Part shown: positions 30,130-41,626 of the stretch, one piece after another
Layout of the letters: every line of letters begins with the position of its first letter
Numbering within the stretch: position 1 is the stretch's first letter
NCBI RefSeq assembly: GCF_032062135.1
Contig: NC_092860.1
Span: 68,323,699 to 68,387,698, forward strand
DNA: 64,000 nucleotides
Source of the DNA: Pyxicephalus adspersus
Lineage: Eukaryota; Chordata; Amphibia; Anura; Pyxicephalidae
Direction of reading: 5' to 3'
The notes under the pieces: model-generated
The model's database searches: none
What the model saw: only the letters and a program-made list of their open reading frames with translations
What the model was told of the DNA's origin: nothing
Made by a program: the position numbers and the translations under genes

Positions 30130-33100
30130 AATAGACAACAGGCAGATCAGGAAAGTACCCTGGGGGTATCGGTGAGTGCCTCATCCATCCAGACCGAGAG
30201 ATGTGATATGGCCTGTTCATTACTTTGCAGTGAAAGAATCCATCATGAAAGTGGCGAGGACCCAGGAACCTATTATCTTCCAAGGCTCCAAGATACAACT
30301 CCTCCAGGATCTCTCTCGCCATCCACTACTACTCCGCAAGGCATTGAAACCAATCCTCAACTCAGTTATTCGCTCCTACAGGGAACACCAGTTATTGTGG
30401 TTGTGTCTTTGAGTTCACATGGAACAAATTAAACTAGTAACTTTTAATGTTAAAGGCCTAATATATGCTTTAAAAACATTCTGCACTGCTGTACGAACTA
30501 TCCAGGCTAGGGGTCTAGGTGGCACTGATTCAGGAAACCCACTTCAAAAGCTCTAAGTTCCTAAATTGTCTAATTGTAAGTTTCCAGTGGGATACCATTG
30601 GGGTTCAAAAGACCTCAGCTCCAGTGGGGTATCAGTAGTTATCTCTAACAAGGTATCTTGGCATTTTATTGATTCATATCAGGACGTGAAGGGTAGAATT
30701 TTATTTGTGAAAGGGATATTGGCCGACTTTGGTGTTGATATACGCTCCTCAATTAAATCAGAGGGGTTTTCTATGGGGAGTCCTGGAGAAATTGGAAGAA
30801 TTTGCTGAGTGCCTGCTTGTATGTATAGGAAATTTCAATTTTGCGGCAAACCTTGTTGGATATGTCTGGATATGTCCGATGTGGCTCCCAACTCCTGAAC
30901 TAAGAGCTTTGAGCATTTAAAACACTGTCTACAACAGTAGGGAAAACTCTGGGAAAACTTCTATTCCAAGCTGAATTCCTTTCGCTCCAAGCTACATGAT
31001 CCTAGATTATTGGATATTTGGCGCACTGTTCACCCGACGACCAAGGACCATACTTTTTATTCAAATCCGCAATGTATGTATTCCCGCATAGATTATTTAC
31101 TAGTGAGTTATCCTGCACTTGACTGGCACCCGACTTCATCCATAGACTCCTGCCCGATCACTCCTCAGTATCGCTGACCCTTCAAATTCCACAAGCAGGA
31201 CTACCTAAAGAATGGACATGGAAGTGTAACGACTCCCTGTTCAAAGATGTGTGAAGGTAGTCCTAGACACAATATCCAATTTTATCAGGGTCCACTCCTC
31301 GGACCCCACTTTTCTCCCTATACAATGGGAAGCTATGAAAGCGGTCCTCAGGGAGGTTCTAATACAGCAAGGGGCCAGACTTAAAGATTAGAACACAAGA
31401 CATCAAACTTACATCTGACAAAGTCCGCTCCTTAAAATATCTGCATAGGAAAAGTAGGACCCCGATATATTCCTAGAACTTACAGCGGCTAGAACACACC
31501 TCTTGGAATTTTATGATTTAGCGCACCAAAGCCACTGCAATTGTTTCCCTAAATTAATCTACCAAAATGGGGATAAATGTGGTAGACTCTTGGCACAAGC
31601 ATTTCCTTAGTGCATGTCAACCACATATATACCTTCCATACAGATTGCCAATGGTACGATGTCATCCATCCCTAGGGACATCCTGCAGGCGTTCTACAAG
31701 TATTATTCTGACTTATATCAAATACGACTAGACCCTGTGACTCCTCCCTCTTTTCAAAACATATATATCAGAAACATCCCTTACTAGACCCAGAGGTGAC
31801 ATCTCATCAGGAATCCCCATTTACTGAGGAAGAGGTCAGTGCAGCAATAAAATCCACACCAGCTAGTTAAAGCCCAGGCCCAGATATGTTTACCTCTCGA
31901 TTTTACAAAATACATGCCTTTAATTTGGTCTCTTTCCTAACTAAAGTGTCCTTCTCCATACCTACGGATACACCATTCCCATCACAGAGTCTAGAAGCAC
32001 ACATTACAGTACTCCCCAAACCAGGCAAAGACCACATAATATTCTCAAACTATAGACCCATATCTCTGATAAATGTTGACGCAAAAATATTCTCTAAACT
32101 GATAGCAAACAGACTCTCCCCATACATTCCAACAGTAAATCACAAAGATCAAACAGGGTTCATTTATGGAAGTGAAGCAAGAGACAAACCATTGAAACCA
32201 TCTTACTGACCCAATATGCTAAATCTACAGGAACACCAATGTGTCTTTTATCAGTAGACGCTGAAAAGGCCTCTTGACAGAGTCAGCTGGCAGTTAATGT
32301 ACTCGACATTACGCCAGGTGTACTTGGGTCCCAGCATGATTTCGAGAATCTCAGCATTATACTCACCAAAAACGTTTGTGCGGGTCAACGGTGCTCTATC
32401 CAATTCCTTCCAAATTTTAAACGGTACAGGACAAGGTTGTCCACTCTCCCCACTGCTATAGGCACTGGTCATGGAGCACTTAGCCATGGCTTTGTGCCAT
32501 AACCTAGATGCCAAGGGTGTCACGATAGGGGATTCGCAATACAAATATGTGGATGACCTACTTTTGTACATAACCTCTCCACACACTATGATTCCTTCCA
32601 TAATGAAGGATAAATTTAGTCTCTATAGCAATTTTAAGGTGAATTACTCAAAGTCTGAAATTCTCAATGTTACTGTAGACGCTAATCAAATATCATCTAT
32701 TAGCAATAACACCCCTTTAGGATTTGTAATGAGGTGATTAACTATCTAGGTATTCTGATCACATCTGATCTCTCTAAGTTGTTTACATTTAACTACACCC
32801 TGCTACGCAGTAAACTTCAATCGGACCTCCAGATATGACTCTCTACCCCTGAATTGGTTTGCATGTATCAATACACTCAAAATGGATATTCTGCCTAAGC
32901 TGCTATACGTGTTTCAAACGGTCCACATATTTTTACAGGTAAATTACTTATGTAAACTGCATGGGCTATTCCGGCACTTCCTGAGGAGAGAGAAACGCCT
33001 TCGGTTAGCATTCTGCACCCTAGCCAAATCTAAAAATAAGGGCGGAGAAGGGGTTTCGGATATAATTTCGTATTACCAGGCATCTGTCCTAGTGCGTTTG

Positions 33101-34490
33101 ATAGACTGGTTCCATAATATAGAATCAAAGGAATGGGTATTGTTCGAGGAGTCTCTCTCCATTTAGTCTCAGATCCTTACATTGGGTGGACTGGTCTCTC
33201 CTATATCCAATCTTCCCCATACCTAAACTCACCACTAATTTATTGCATAACTGGGATATCTCTATAAGATCAGGTAATTTATCAAGACCAGGCCCAATGA
33301 TGGCATTATTTGATAACCCAGCATTCCCCCCAGCGGTGGCTGCAACACGTTTTTCATATTAGTCTGCCTTCGACGATCGCCACCTTAAAAGTATACTTCA
33401 TAATGGCCGAGTTCCCCCTTTGTCATCCCTAATATATATCAAATAGTAGCAAGATGTTATCATGGCTTTTGTACAAACAACTGACCTTCTTTGTGACTTC
33501 CCTCCCAAATACATCTTTGCTGCATTGTTATATAGGCTGATTGCCCCTAACTCTGACTCCACCACTCCTGTGTATACATGGCATTGAGAGACTTAGGTAG
33601 ATTGATAACTACAGAGGATTGGGAAAAATCCTTTATCTTTACTCATAAGCTTGCACTGACATGTAAAGCCCAGGAGACCAACTACAAGATATTATCTAAG
33701 TGGTACTGCTGTCCAGTAGTAGTCCTTCATCGTATCTCCCCTCAGCAGTTTGATAGATGCTGGCGTTGACACAAGGGGACAATGCTCCATTTATGGCTGG
33801 AATGCCCACCCATATTCTGATTTTGGGAAACACTTATTCGGTTGTACAATGATTGCACTGGGTCCACTATTTCAAATAATCCCAAGGTGACCCTTTTATA
33901 CATTGTGCCAGGATTGTTCAAAAACATCAAGAAGGGAGAACTTTACCACTTCCACACGGCTGCTAGGGCTCTGATCCCGAGATTATGAAAGCAATCCTTA
34001 GCCCTTCCATTAAGGACTGGATCTTACAGCTTGCGAAAATCCGTCATATGGAAATGCTGGTTGCAGTGGATAATGACCGAATGGAGCAATTTAAGATGAC
34101 ATGGTCTGCTTGGGATTTGTTTAAAGAATCTCCCCAACTCCAAACATATATACACTAAAGGAACAATTGCCAACAGGGCCTTCGGTTTATGTTTATGTAT
34201 TTTGTCTTAAACTTTTTATTGTTTTTTATTGTTGTTGGCATCAACCATCCATGACTCGGATAGGACCCTGAATTGTTAGATGTTCATATTGATCGGTTTA
34301 TGTTAATTTTTTTCTGCTCATAAGGTCATTTATCTTTCAGATTACAAGATCTAAAGTGTCTTGGTTGGATTATGGATATATTTCATGTTTCATGTTCCTA
34401 GACCAATCGTTTATAATATTGTAATATGTACCCTGTTTATTTGAACATTGTTTTTTATCCTGTAAACTCAATAAAAATGATTGAAAAGAA
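30130..34490 (+). pseudogene. L1-type LINE (plus): ORF1 C-terminus, ORF2, 3' UTR
   Basis: 30150-30412 encodes the ORF1 C-terminal domain ('VARTQEPIIFQGSKIQLLQD'). ORF2 starts at ATG 30419 ('MEQIKLVTFNVKGL'). Endonuclease remains occur around 31000-31140 ('MYSRIDYLLVSYP'). The RT is best preserved from 31886: 'SPGPDMFTSRFY', 'ITVLPKPGKD', 'NYRPISLINVDAKIFSKLIA', 'NGTGQGCPLSPLL' near 32420, and the catalytic 'YKYVDDLLLY' near 32540 with both aspartates retained. The C-terminal region continues to about 34150, and the 3' UTR ends with 'aataaaaatgattgaaaag'. Many frameshifts and stops. It lies head-to-head with the minus L1: their 5' parts meet between 30080 and 30130. Confidence 0.87.
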
Positions 34491-34506
34491 AAAGTACCAT
34501 TTCTTT

Positions 34507-34775
34507 CCCCCTTCCCAACACCCTCCCAACTAACATATATAAAGGACCTCCATACGTGAATGATATGTTCTAAAATGTTTTGAATGTATTCATATTTCTG
34601 TACTGCTGTACATGCTTCAACATTGTATCGTTTATTTTTGTCCAGCTCTGCTGAATATTTTTTTTTTGACAATTTTTTTGTATGATTAATTCGCCCATTG
34701 TATACATTCACGTACATTTGAATATGTATTGTTTATGTTTTTCTTTATAAAACTTTAATAAACTTGATTTAAACA
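34507..34775 (+). mobile_element. Truncated L1 3' end with 16-bp target duplication
   Basis: 269 bp ending in 'aataaacttgatttaaac'. It is flanked by 'aaagtaccatttcttt' (34491-34506) and 'aaagtaccaattcttt' (34776-34791), 15 of 16 bases identical. The duplicated bases belong to the CR1 fragment it interrupted (compare 21487). This is the hallmark of L1-type target-primed insertion with severe 5' truncation. Confidence 0.8.
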
Positions 34776-35580
34776 AAAGTACCAATTCTTTGTTTGCAAA
34801 TGACACCAAACTATGTAATGGAATTAAGTCCATATAGGATGTCTATATTCTACAAGCAGACCTGGATGCACTGGGTAGCCAAGTGGCAAATTACAATAAA
34901 TATTATAATAAAGATATGGTTATGCACTTGGTGGCTAACAGCATTTGTGCTTCATACAGTCTAGGGGGAACACATTTAGGGAAGTAAAAAATTTAATAGG
35001 ATCCAGGGGTTTTGGTAGATTTATTTTTAGCATGCAATGCCAATGCCAATTTGTAAAGCTAGCAATACTTTCTTGTATTAAATGAGGTATAGACTTATAG
35101 ATATCAAGACATAATCCTGCCCCTGTACAAAGCATTAGTCAGACCTCATCTAGAATATGCAGTCCAGTTTTGGGAACCAGTTCACAAAAAGGATATTGTG
35201 GAACAGTGGAGAGTGCAGGGAAGGGCAACTAAACTAGAAAGTACTTAACTGATTTTATTCTCCCTTGAGATATTATATATATTATAATATTATCACCCTA
35301 TATAAATGTATAAATGGTCTATATAGAAAACTTGCTTCACAATTACCTTTGGGAAGGGAACACTGCATCTGGAAGAAAAGAAGTTAATGCACTGCATAAG
35401 GATGGGGTACTTTACATGGAGGTGTAAAATGTGGAATAGACTCTCTCAGGAAGTAGTTCTAGCATATTCTATATATTGCTTTAAGGAAAAGCTTGATGAT
35501 TGTCCTACTCATGATATAACTGGGTATTAAAGTTTTAAAGAAATTACACCAGAAACATTGATAGACGGAACATCCAACTA
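34776..35580 (+). pseudogene. CR1-type LINE RT/C-terminal fragment
   Basis: Parallels 21490-22330 of the other CR1 copy. 'tttgcaaatgacaccaaact' encodes FANDTKL, the altered FADD box, followed by 'gtccatataggatgtctata', then 'catctagaatatgcagtcc' ([10 protein letters not shown]) near 35150 and the 3' end 'gatataactgggtatt' near 35515. Highly decayed, with deletions. Its upstream 16 bp are at 34491-34506. Confidence 0.8.
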
Positions 35581-35689
35581 CACCAGGATCAGGAAGGAAT
35601 TGTTTTCAAATTTACCCATGTTTATAGGTTTTTTTTGGTCTTCCTCTGAATCATTGTATATATTGTAAAGGTATTTTGAACACCTATTA

Positions 35690-35960
35690 AAGATAATTCA
35701 GATTCTTAGGCTTCTTTAGAGGATACTGAGATATAAAGTCATCTCTGTATAAGATATATGTATTTGTCAATATTACTGTGGTTATCAAGAGGAAAAAAAC
35801 TATACATATACAAGGAATATAAAAAAAATATACATATACAAGGTATACACACAGAAATCTCACATGAAAAGAGTTCCATTTTTCAATCACTTATAAAACA
35901 ATTCCACAGTATAAAAGATGAGATGCCCTGTTCCTAAGAGAGCTTTCCAAACTTTTTAGG
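35690..35960 (-). repeat. Inverted repeat D, left arm
   Basis: The reverse complement matches 36470-36720 in order: 'gagatttctgtgtgtat', a TA/T-rich middle, 'cacagtaatattg', 'ttatacagagatgac', 'atcctctaaagaagcctaa'. It forms an inverted pair around a solo LTR. Resembles inverted LTRs of Penelope-like elements, but no coding sequence supports this. Confidence 0.7.
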
Positions 35961-35981
35961 ATCCACTCTGATTTATTAAAC

Positions 35982-36459
35982 TGTCAGGGTATCTACCAAC
36001 AGGGACAGGAGGGAGACCAGCACTGGCAGCATGCACTACAAAGCCACAAATCAGGAATTCCTTAAGTGCTTTTATTAGAAGTGAATGCATTCAAAACAAC
36101 AGCAAGCTATGAATACTGCACCAACCCATAAACATACAGTGACAACAACTATTTACAAATATATACTAAGGGGCAACAATATCAAGAGCAAGAGCTAGGC
36201 CAAGGGCAATATTACAAAAAGCAAGTGGCCAGATCACCAGCATGGATTTAGGTACAAGATTCCAGGTGCATCCAATGCTAAGGCAATGGGAGGCTTGTGA
36301 AGGCAGAATATATAGACCTGCTAATTATGAGCCACAGGTGATGCCAAACCAAGAGGTGAATCTGCAGTAGGCCACCTGCTGGTTGCCTGTGGAAGCACAT
36401 GCAAGGCACACCTAACCATAGTGCCACCAGTACCATAAGGAGCTGCAAGGTTCATGACA
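35982..36459 (-). mobile_element. Solo LTR between inverted repeats
   Basis: 478 bp. On minus it starts TGTCATGAACC and ends CCCTGACA. Flanks are TAAAC (35977-35981) and TAAGC (36460-36464), a 5-bp target duplication with one difference. It contains a Lys-tRNA-independent, non-coding, A-rich body. Family not otherwise present in the window. Confidence 0.75.
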
Positions 36460-36469
36460 TAAGCATTCA

Positions 36470-36552
36470 TGTATGGCTATGGCAACTATAAAGTGAATCT
36501 TCTAATGTAACTTTTTTTATATGAGATTTCTCTGTGTATTCTGTGTGTATAT

Positions 36553-36591
<39 letters not shown>

Positions 36592-36720
36592 CTTCCCTAT
36601 GATCACAGTAATATTGGCGAATAGATATGAATTATACAGCAATGACTTATTGCTGTATAAGATATATGTATCCTCTGAAGAAGCCTAAAGGTGAAATAAA
36701 TTTAGGATTCAAGACTTCCG
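36470..36720 (+). repeat. Inverted repeat D, right arm, with hammerhead-like motif
   Basis: Partner of 35690-35960. Carries an expanded (TA)n/T-run at about 36548-36592. At 36675-36696 it reads 'ctgaagaagcctaaaggtga' then 'aat': CTGAAGA ... GAAA resembles a hammerhead core (CUGANGA ... GAAA) with a very short stem II. Confidence 0.65.
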
Positions 36721-37153
36721 CTTTATAAAGTTAAGTACATGAACATAATTTAAAAGCTTTATTTATTTTTATTTATTTACTTTAATAGTCGGAACCTTGT
36801 ATAGATTTGGTGCAACATTGAAATAATAAATCATTGCTTTATGCCAAAAGACCCAGCTTTTGCTAGGTACCTATTATTTATAATTTTTCTAGGGGTTGGC
36901 GATACCACAAACCTTATTTTTTTATACGGGGAAAACATCTCTGACTAGTTACTATGTATATGTGGTTTCATTTGCAATATGCTGGTTTCTAGTATGTTTG
37001 ATTAATTCTTATCCTTTTTCAATCTGAAATACTATCAGAGATATTGTTTATTTATTTGAGGTTATATGTACCTAATTTTAGGATCCGTCAGGAACCCAAT
37101 GTGTTATTGATCTAGGGTGGCAAAATATGACATATATAATTCACTGGTCCTAA
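36721..37153. other. No gene recognised
   Basis: AT-rich sequence, possibly the rest of the repeat D element. Nothing coding. Confidence 0.5.
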
Positions 37154-38504
37154 CCACCTTGCCGCTAAGCCCGACCTTCGTTCGGGCACAAAAAAATTGC
37201 AAGGATGTTAACCCCGAGATTTTTCCCATCCTTACTTACCTGGTCCCCCTGTGCTCATCCAGCGTCGTTTTCGTATTCCAGCGTCGTCCTCCGTCCAGCG
37301 TCGTCTGTCGATCTCCCTCTCCAGCGTCGGGTGCCAGCGGGACTGGTAGGCGGGACACAAGATGCCGGCCGGCGGAACACAAGATATCGGCCAGCGGGAC
37401 ACAAGATGCCGGCCGGCTTCTTACCTGGTCCCGCTGATCGTCCGACGTCCTGCTCGTTCCAGCGCCGGATGATCTCTGNNNNNNNNNNNNNNNNNNNNNN
37501 NNNNNNNNNNNNNNNNNNNNNNNNNNNNNNNNNNNNNNNNNNNNNNNNNNNNNNNNNNNNNNNNNNNNNNNNNNNNNNNNNNNNNNNNNNNNNNNNNNNN
37601 NNNNNNNNNNNNNNNNNNNNNNNNNNNNNNNNNNNNNNNNNNNNNNNNNNNNNNNNNNNNNNNNNNNNNNNNNNNNNNNNNNNNNNNNNNNNNNNNNNNN
37701 NNNNNNNNNNNNNNNNNNNNNNNNNNNNNNNNNNNNNNNNNNNNNNNNNNNNNNNNNNNNNNNNNNNNNNNNNNNNNNNNNNNNNNNNNNNNNNNNNNNN
37801 NNNNNNNNNNNNNNNNNNNNNNNNNNNNNNNNNNNNNNNNNNNNNNNNNNNNNNNNNNNNNNNNNNNNNNNNNNNNNNNNNNNNNNNNNNNNNNNNNNNN
37901 NNNNNNNNNNNNNNNNNNNNNNNNNNNNNNNNNNNNNNNNNNNNNNNNNNNNNNNNNNNNNNNNNNNNNNNNNNNNNNNNNNNNNNNNNNNNNNNNNNNN
38001 NNNNNNNNNNNNNNNNNNNNNNNNNNNNNNNNNNNNNNNNNNNNNNNNNNNNNNNNNNNNNNNNNNNNNNNNNNNNNNNNNNNNNNNNNNNNNNNNNNNN
38101 NNNNNNNNNNNNNNNNNNNNNNNNNNNNNNNNNNNNNNNNNNNNNNNNNNNNNNNNNNNNNNNNNNNNNNNNNNNNNNNNNNNNNNNNNNNNNNNNNNNN
38201 NNNNNNNNNNNNNNNNNNNNNNNNNNNNNNNNNNNNNNNNNNNNNNNNNNNNNNNNNNNNNNNNNNNNNNNNNNNNNNNNNNNNNNNNNNNNNNNNNNNN
38301 NNNNNNNNNNNNNNNNNNNNNNNNNNNNNNNNNNNNNNNNNNNNNNNNNNNNNNNNNNNNNNNNNNATTCATAATATCTACTAGAACCCCTGTTCGGACA
38401 TATTTCTGTAAGTTACAGGTCTACAATTTAAAAAAAAAATTTCATGAAAAACGATGGATCACTTTTGATACAGAAATCTAGACCTCAGTGTAACGCTCAG
38501 GAGG
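37154..38504. mobile_element. piggyBac-like element (member 3), interior lost in gap
   Basis: Bounded by CTAA (37150-37153) and TTAA (38505-38508). Left end 'ccaccttgccgctaagc', right end 'taacgctcaggagg'. The left interior (37250-37478) is GC-rich with imperfect tandem copies of 'cacaagatgccggcc'-like and 'ccagcgtcgt' words; the 888-base gap hides the rest. Length including gap is about 1.35 kb. Confidence 0.65.
37479..38366. other. Assembly gap (888 N)
   Basis: Run of N inside the piggyBac-like element, adjacent to GC-rich short tandem words that could have broken the assembly. Frames reported across it are not real. Confidence 0.99.
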
Positions 38505-38508
38505 TTAA

Positions 38509-39568
38509 GAAAATTAAATATTTATTTTCTGCAGTGCAGAAGATAAAAAAGCAGTCACAACCATCTGTTGTGGCCTACAGCTTCTTTTCTTTTCTAGTTG
38601 CCCTGATATGCCACTGAAGAGCTGGTGATTTAACTAACTCTCTATCAACTCTTCTTTTTTTATGTATGTGTATGTCATGCTGCTGATGCTCCCTCACTTC
38701 CTTTCTGACAAAACAGTTGTTAGAAGGACAGGAAGTGGGGACAAATCTGTCTAATGGAGGCCTAGGAAGCAGTAAACATTTGGGAGGGGTTCTAATGTTT
38801 CCTCACCCTAAATAAACAGCTTGACATACACATAAAATATATAAAACAGTGCATTTTAAAGTTTTTTTTCAAAATTTCTGGTTTGTGGATTGCATTGAAA
38901 TAAAATTTGTTTTTCATAGCAATATATCCAATATTTTAAATAAAGACAAAGTGGATGCTAAGTAAACATGCATACAGCAGAAATATAAAACATTTATTTT
39001 ATTTATATTGGGTAAAAATATGCAAGAGCTGAAATTATTTTTGAATACCATTTTAAAAAATCAGTGAAAAATGTTGCTCGTTATGATCAGTTTTGTAATT
39101 GTGAAGCATTCTCCTTGTACCTTAAACAATGTGTACTTAGAGAAACACCCTTTCTTAAGATATTATTTTATGATTGGAAGCTCCTATATCTTGGCTTCAA
39201 CAACAGATATGCATACTAGGTAAAAAAAAGTTCTTCCAAACCTTCAAAGATATGGATAAAAATAACTATATAATAACACTTATAAAAAAAAATTATTAAT
39301 AGAGAAAGTTTCACAAATGCAGAAACCTAAAACAATTATGAATTAACAAACCTTGAAGGAAGCAATCAACTTTGAATGACAGATTTATATTTGCAATTAT
39401 CTTTTAATATAAAATAACTGCACAACAAAATTATTAGATGCATTCAATATTTTATATTATTATTATAATATTCCTAATATTATATTAAAATGAATTAATT
39501 ATATTAAATTAATTTTATTATATTATTAGATGCATGGAATATTGTGGTTAAAAGTTTTCAATACCTAC
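38509..39568. other. Probable semaphorin intron; no exon recognised
   Basis: AT-rich non-coding sequence downstream (minus sense) of exon 39569-39626. The next expected exon, which in class 6 semaphorins begins with a KLTW-type segment, is not visible here and may lie in the gap or further away. Confidence 0.5.
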
Positions 39569-39626
39569 CTTTTGGTATTTCAATTCTAAACTGTTGGAGT
39601 CCAGCATAATTTGATAGAAAGCATTT
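39569..39626 (-). CDS. Class 6 semaphorin-like gene, sema-domain exon (second of two seen)
   Basis: 58-bp minus-strand exon. The acceptor is 'ttcttttctatttacag' and the donor 'gtaggtatt'. The first base completes the Arg codon left split by the upstream exon. The exon then encodes 'NAFYQIMLDSNSLELKYQK' and ends in phase 0. Joined across the junction, 'GDR' plus this peptide aligns with the 'GDRDNLYRVEL...ELRYQ' segment of vertebrate SEMA6 sema domains. This is the start of the seven-bladed extracellular domain that binds plexin-A receptors in axon guidance. The residues differ from the commonest SEMA6 sequences (NAFYQIML for DNLYRVEL), so paralogue assignment is open. No disruption is seen. 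A pseudogene or lineage-specific duplicate cannot be excluded. Confidence 0.75.
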
Positions 39627-39793
39627 CTGTAAATAGAAAAGAAATGTATTGATATAGGTATGTTTTGGCACTAATATAACCAATAACCCAAATAGGAGTA
39701 TACATTTTGCTGATTTATAGTTTATTGTAGTAACTTTACTCCCAAATGATTTAGGAAATCCCACAAACAAATTCTACCCAGGCACCACCTTAC

Positions 39794-39914
39794 CTGTCTC
39801 CGATGTACAGTGTTCTGTTCACCCTTAACATCTTTTGGACATTTAATGGCTCTTGCTCTTTTGCAGTAATTCTTTTGGGACCATTCCCTATGAATACAGG
39901 ATATGTCCCGAGAT
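39794..39914 (-). CDS. Class 6 semaphorin-like gene, sema-domain exon (first of two seen)
   Basis: 121-bp minus-strand exon with acceptor 'ctgatgtttatctcag' and donor 'gtaagg'. It begins in phase 1 (two bases of a codon), encodes 39 intact codons and leaves two bases (AG) for the next exon. The peptide includes '[11 protein letters not shown]' and '[18 protein letters not shown]'. 'YPVFxGNGPxR' and 'LNxQxxLRVNRTL(Y/F)IGDR' are signatures of the amino-terminal sema domain of vertebrate class 6 semaphorins, single-pass membrane guidance proteins. The predicted N-glycosylation site NRT is visible. The intron to the next exon is only 167 bp (39627-39793). Upstream exons carrying the signal peptide are expected at higher coordinates but were not found. 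Confidence 0.85.
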
Positions 39915-40307
39915 CTGAGATAAACATCAGTCAGAAAGAGATAACAAAGAAAGTAAAATTACATTCAGTAGAGACTATTAAAACAAACTAAATAACATTA
40001 TTTATTGCTGGTAAAGGCAGTTTTGAGGCAGGTAAATAAATCATCACTGTATGTGGAGGACAATGAGGAAAACTTAAAGGAAAAAAAAACATAATTGGGA
40101 TCTTCTCAGGCAACTGGTTAAAGCATTTTTAAAGTACCGGTGCCATCACATCCAATATAAAAGAAGTGTTTACAGACCACTGCTTTTAGAGCTTAACAAC
40201 AGACACTTCAGAAGTAGTGGAAGGACCAAAAATCATTAAAGCCTAATAAATCTACCAGCCTTCATACTTCAGATATACAACTAACTGAAAGATTTTGAGA
40301 GGGCCTA
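39915..40307. other. Probable semaphorin intron
   Basis: Non-coding sequence upstream (minus sense) of the semaphorin exon. Contains an A-run at 40080-40090; no exon or element recognised. Confidence 0.5.
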
Positions 40308-40532
40308 ATGGGCCTGTTTTTTAAAGCTCTCCAAGGCTGGAGAGGCTACACTTTCATCAGTGAAGCTGGGTGATCCAGCAAACCTGGAATGGATCTGGTC
40401 CAGGATTTAAAACCCTTTCTAACAAATAACAAATGACTTTTAAGAAATACATTCTAAGTTTGATGGATCACCCAGCTTCACCGACGAAAGTGTATCCTAT
40501 CCAGCCTTAAAGAGCTTTAAAAAATCAGACCC
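40308..40532. mobile_element. Palindromic frog-type MITE, copy 2
   Basis: Same family as 14928-15151. Ends 'gggcctgttttttaaagc' and 'gctttaaaaaatcagaccc'; internal arms 'ctccaaggctggagag', 'tacactttcatcagtgaagc' and their inverted counterparts. More diverged than copy 1. Lies in the presumed semaphorin intron. Confidence 0.85.
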
Positions 40533-40539
40533 AATATCT

Positions 40540-41290
40540 TTCAAAGACTGGGATTGAAATGTGGTGTCTGTGTACCATTTAGTTACTATTAACACACTGT
40601 TATGTTTAAGAAACCAGTGTGAGATGATCACAGCTTTATTACATGGCATGCTATCCTGCTGAAAGATGAGAAGATAGGTACACTGTGGACAAAAAAGATG
40701 GATGTGGTTAGCAACAACATTAACTTAGGCTGTGGCATTTAAACAAGGCTCAATTGCTCAAAGGGGTCCAATAAGTGCAAAGAAAATATCCACTACACCA
40801 TCAACAGCATGAAACATTGATACAAAGCAGGACTCCATACTTTTATGTTCACACCAAATTCTGACCCTACCATCTGAATGTTGTAGCAGAACTCAAGGCT
40901 TTTCAGATCAGGCAATTGTTTTCAAGTCTTCTCTTGTCTAAATTTGGTGAGCCCATGCAAAATTGTAACATCAGGTGCTTATTCCTAGCTGACAGAAGTA
41001 GCACAAGGTAAGGGATCCTGCTTCTGTAGCCCATCTGCTTCAAGGTTTGACATGCTGTGCATTTAGAGATGCTCTTCAGCATACCTCAATTGCCTCAGCT
41101 TTTTTTCTTCTGATCTCTTGCACTAACAAGGCTAGGCATTTTGGCCTAAAGAGCTGTCACTCACAGTGACAGTTTAAACTTCAGCATGTATTGAGTTGCC
41201 ACCATGTGACATGGATGATAACATATTTGAACTAACAAGCAGTTGAAAAGATGTACCCAATAAAGAGGCTGGTAAGTGTATACTTGCCAT
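40540..41290 (-). mobile_element. Tc1/mariner-related element (ISRm11-like), degraded
   Basis: Contains a series of blocks I recognise from an abundant fish/frog Tc/mariner repeat: 'ttaagaaaccagtgtgagat', 'tatcctgctgaaagatgag', 'accaaattctgaccctacca', 'gctgacagaagtagcac', 'gtagcccatctgcttcaagg' and the terminal 'gtacccaataaagaggctgg' followed by 'taagtgtata'. The transposase sense is the minus strand. No intact frame remains. Family assignment is from memory. Confidence 0.6.
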
Positions 41291-41626
41291 GTTGCTGAAA
41301 AATAATTCTACTTATAAAAGACTGACACAACTAAAAGAGAGATAGGAACTCCACTAGGTTTGATGATGTGTACAGTTGGCAGGACTCACTTTTGGGAGTT
41401 AGTATGTGTTAATTGATTCTTAGGTTTTCCAAAAAAAGAGTTTGTTTAGTATGTTAGATAGAATACCTGTGACATTTTCCTCTCTTTAGTATTAGATGGC
41501 ATAGCAAACAAAGCAGAATCTAACTGCAGATATCAACAAAGTTTGAAAATGTTTGATATGACAATACCTCAAGACATTATTTAAAAAGAAAGGTGTACGG
41601 AAACTTTTTCTTGTAAGATATGTACA

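Noticed and set aside
30077..30322. Minus-strand 81-codon frame thought to be an L1 ORF1
   Set aside because: It is the antisense of the plus-strand L1 ORF1 C-terminal domain (30150-30412).
37205..38374. 389- and 378-codon frames
   Set aside because: Span the 888-base gap and the GC-rich part of a piggyBac-like element; not real coding sequence.
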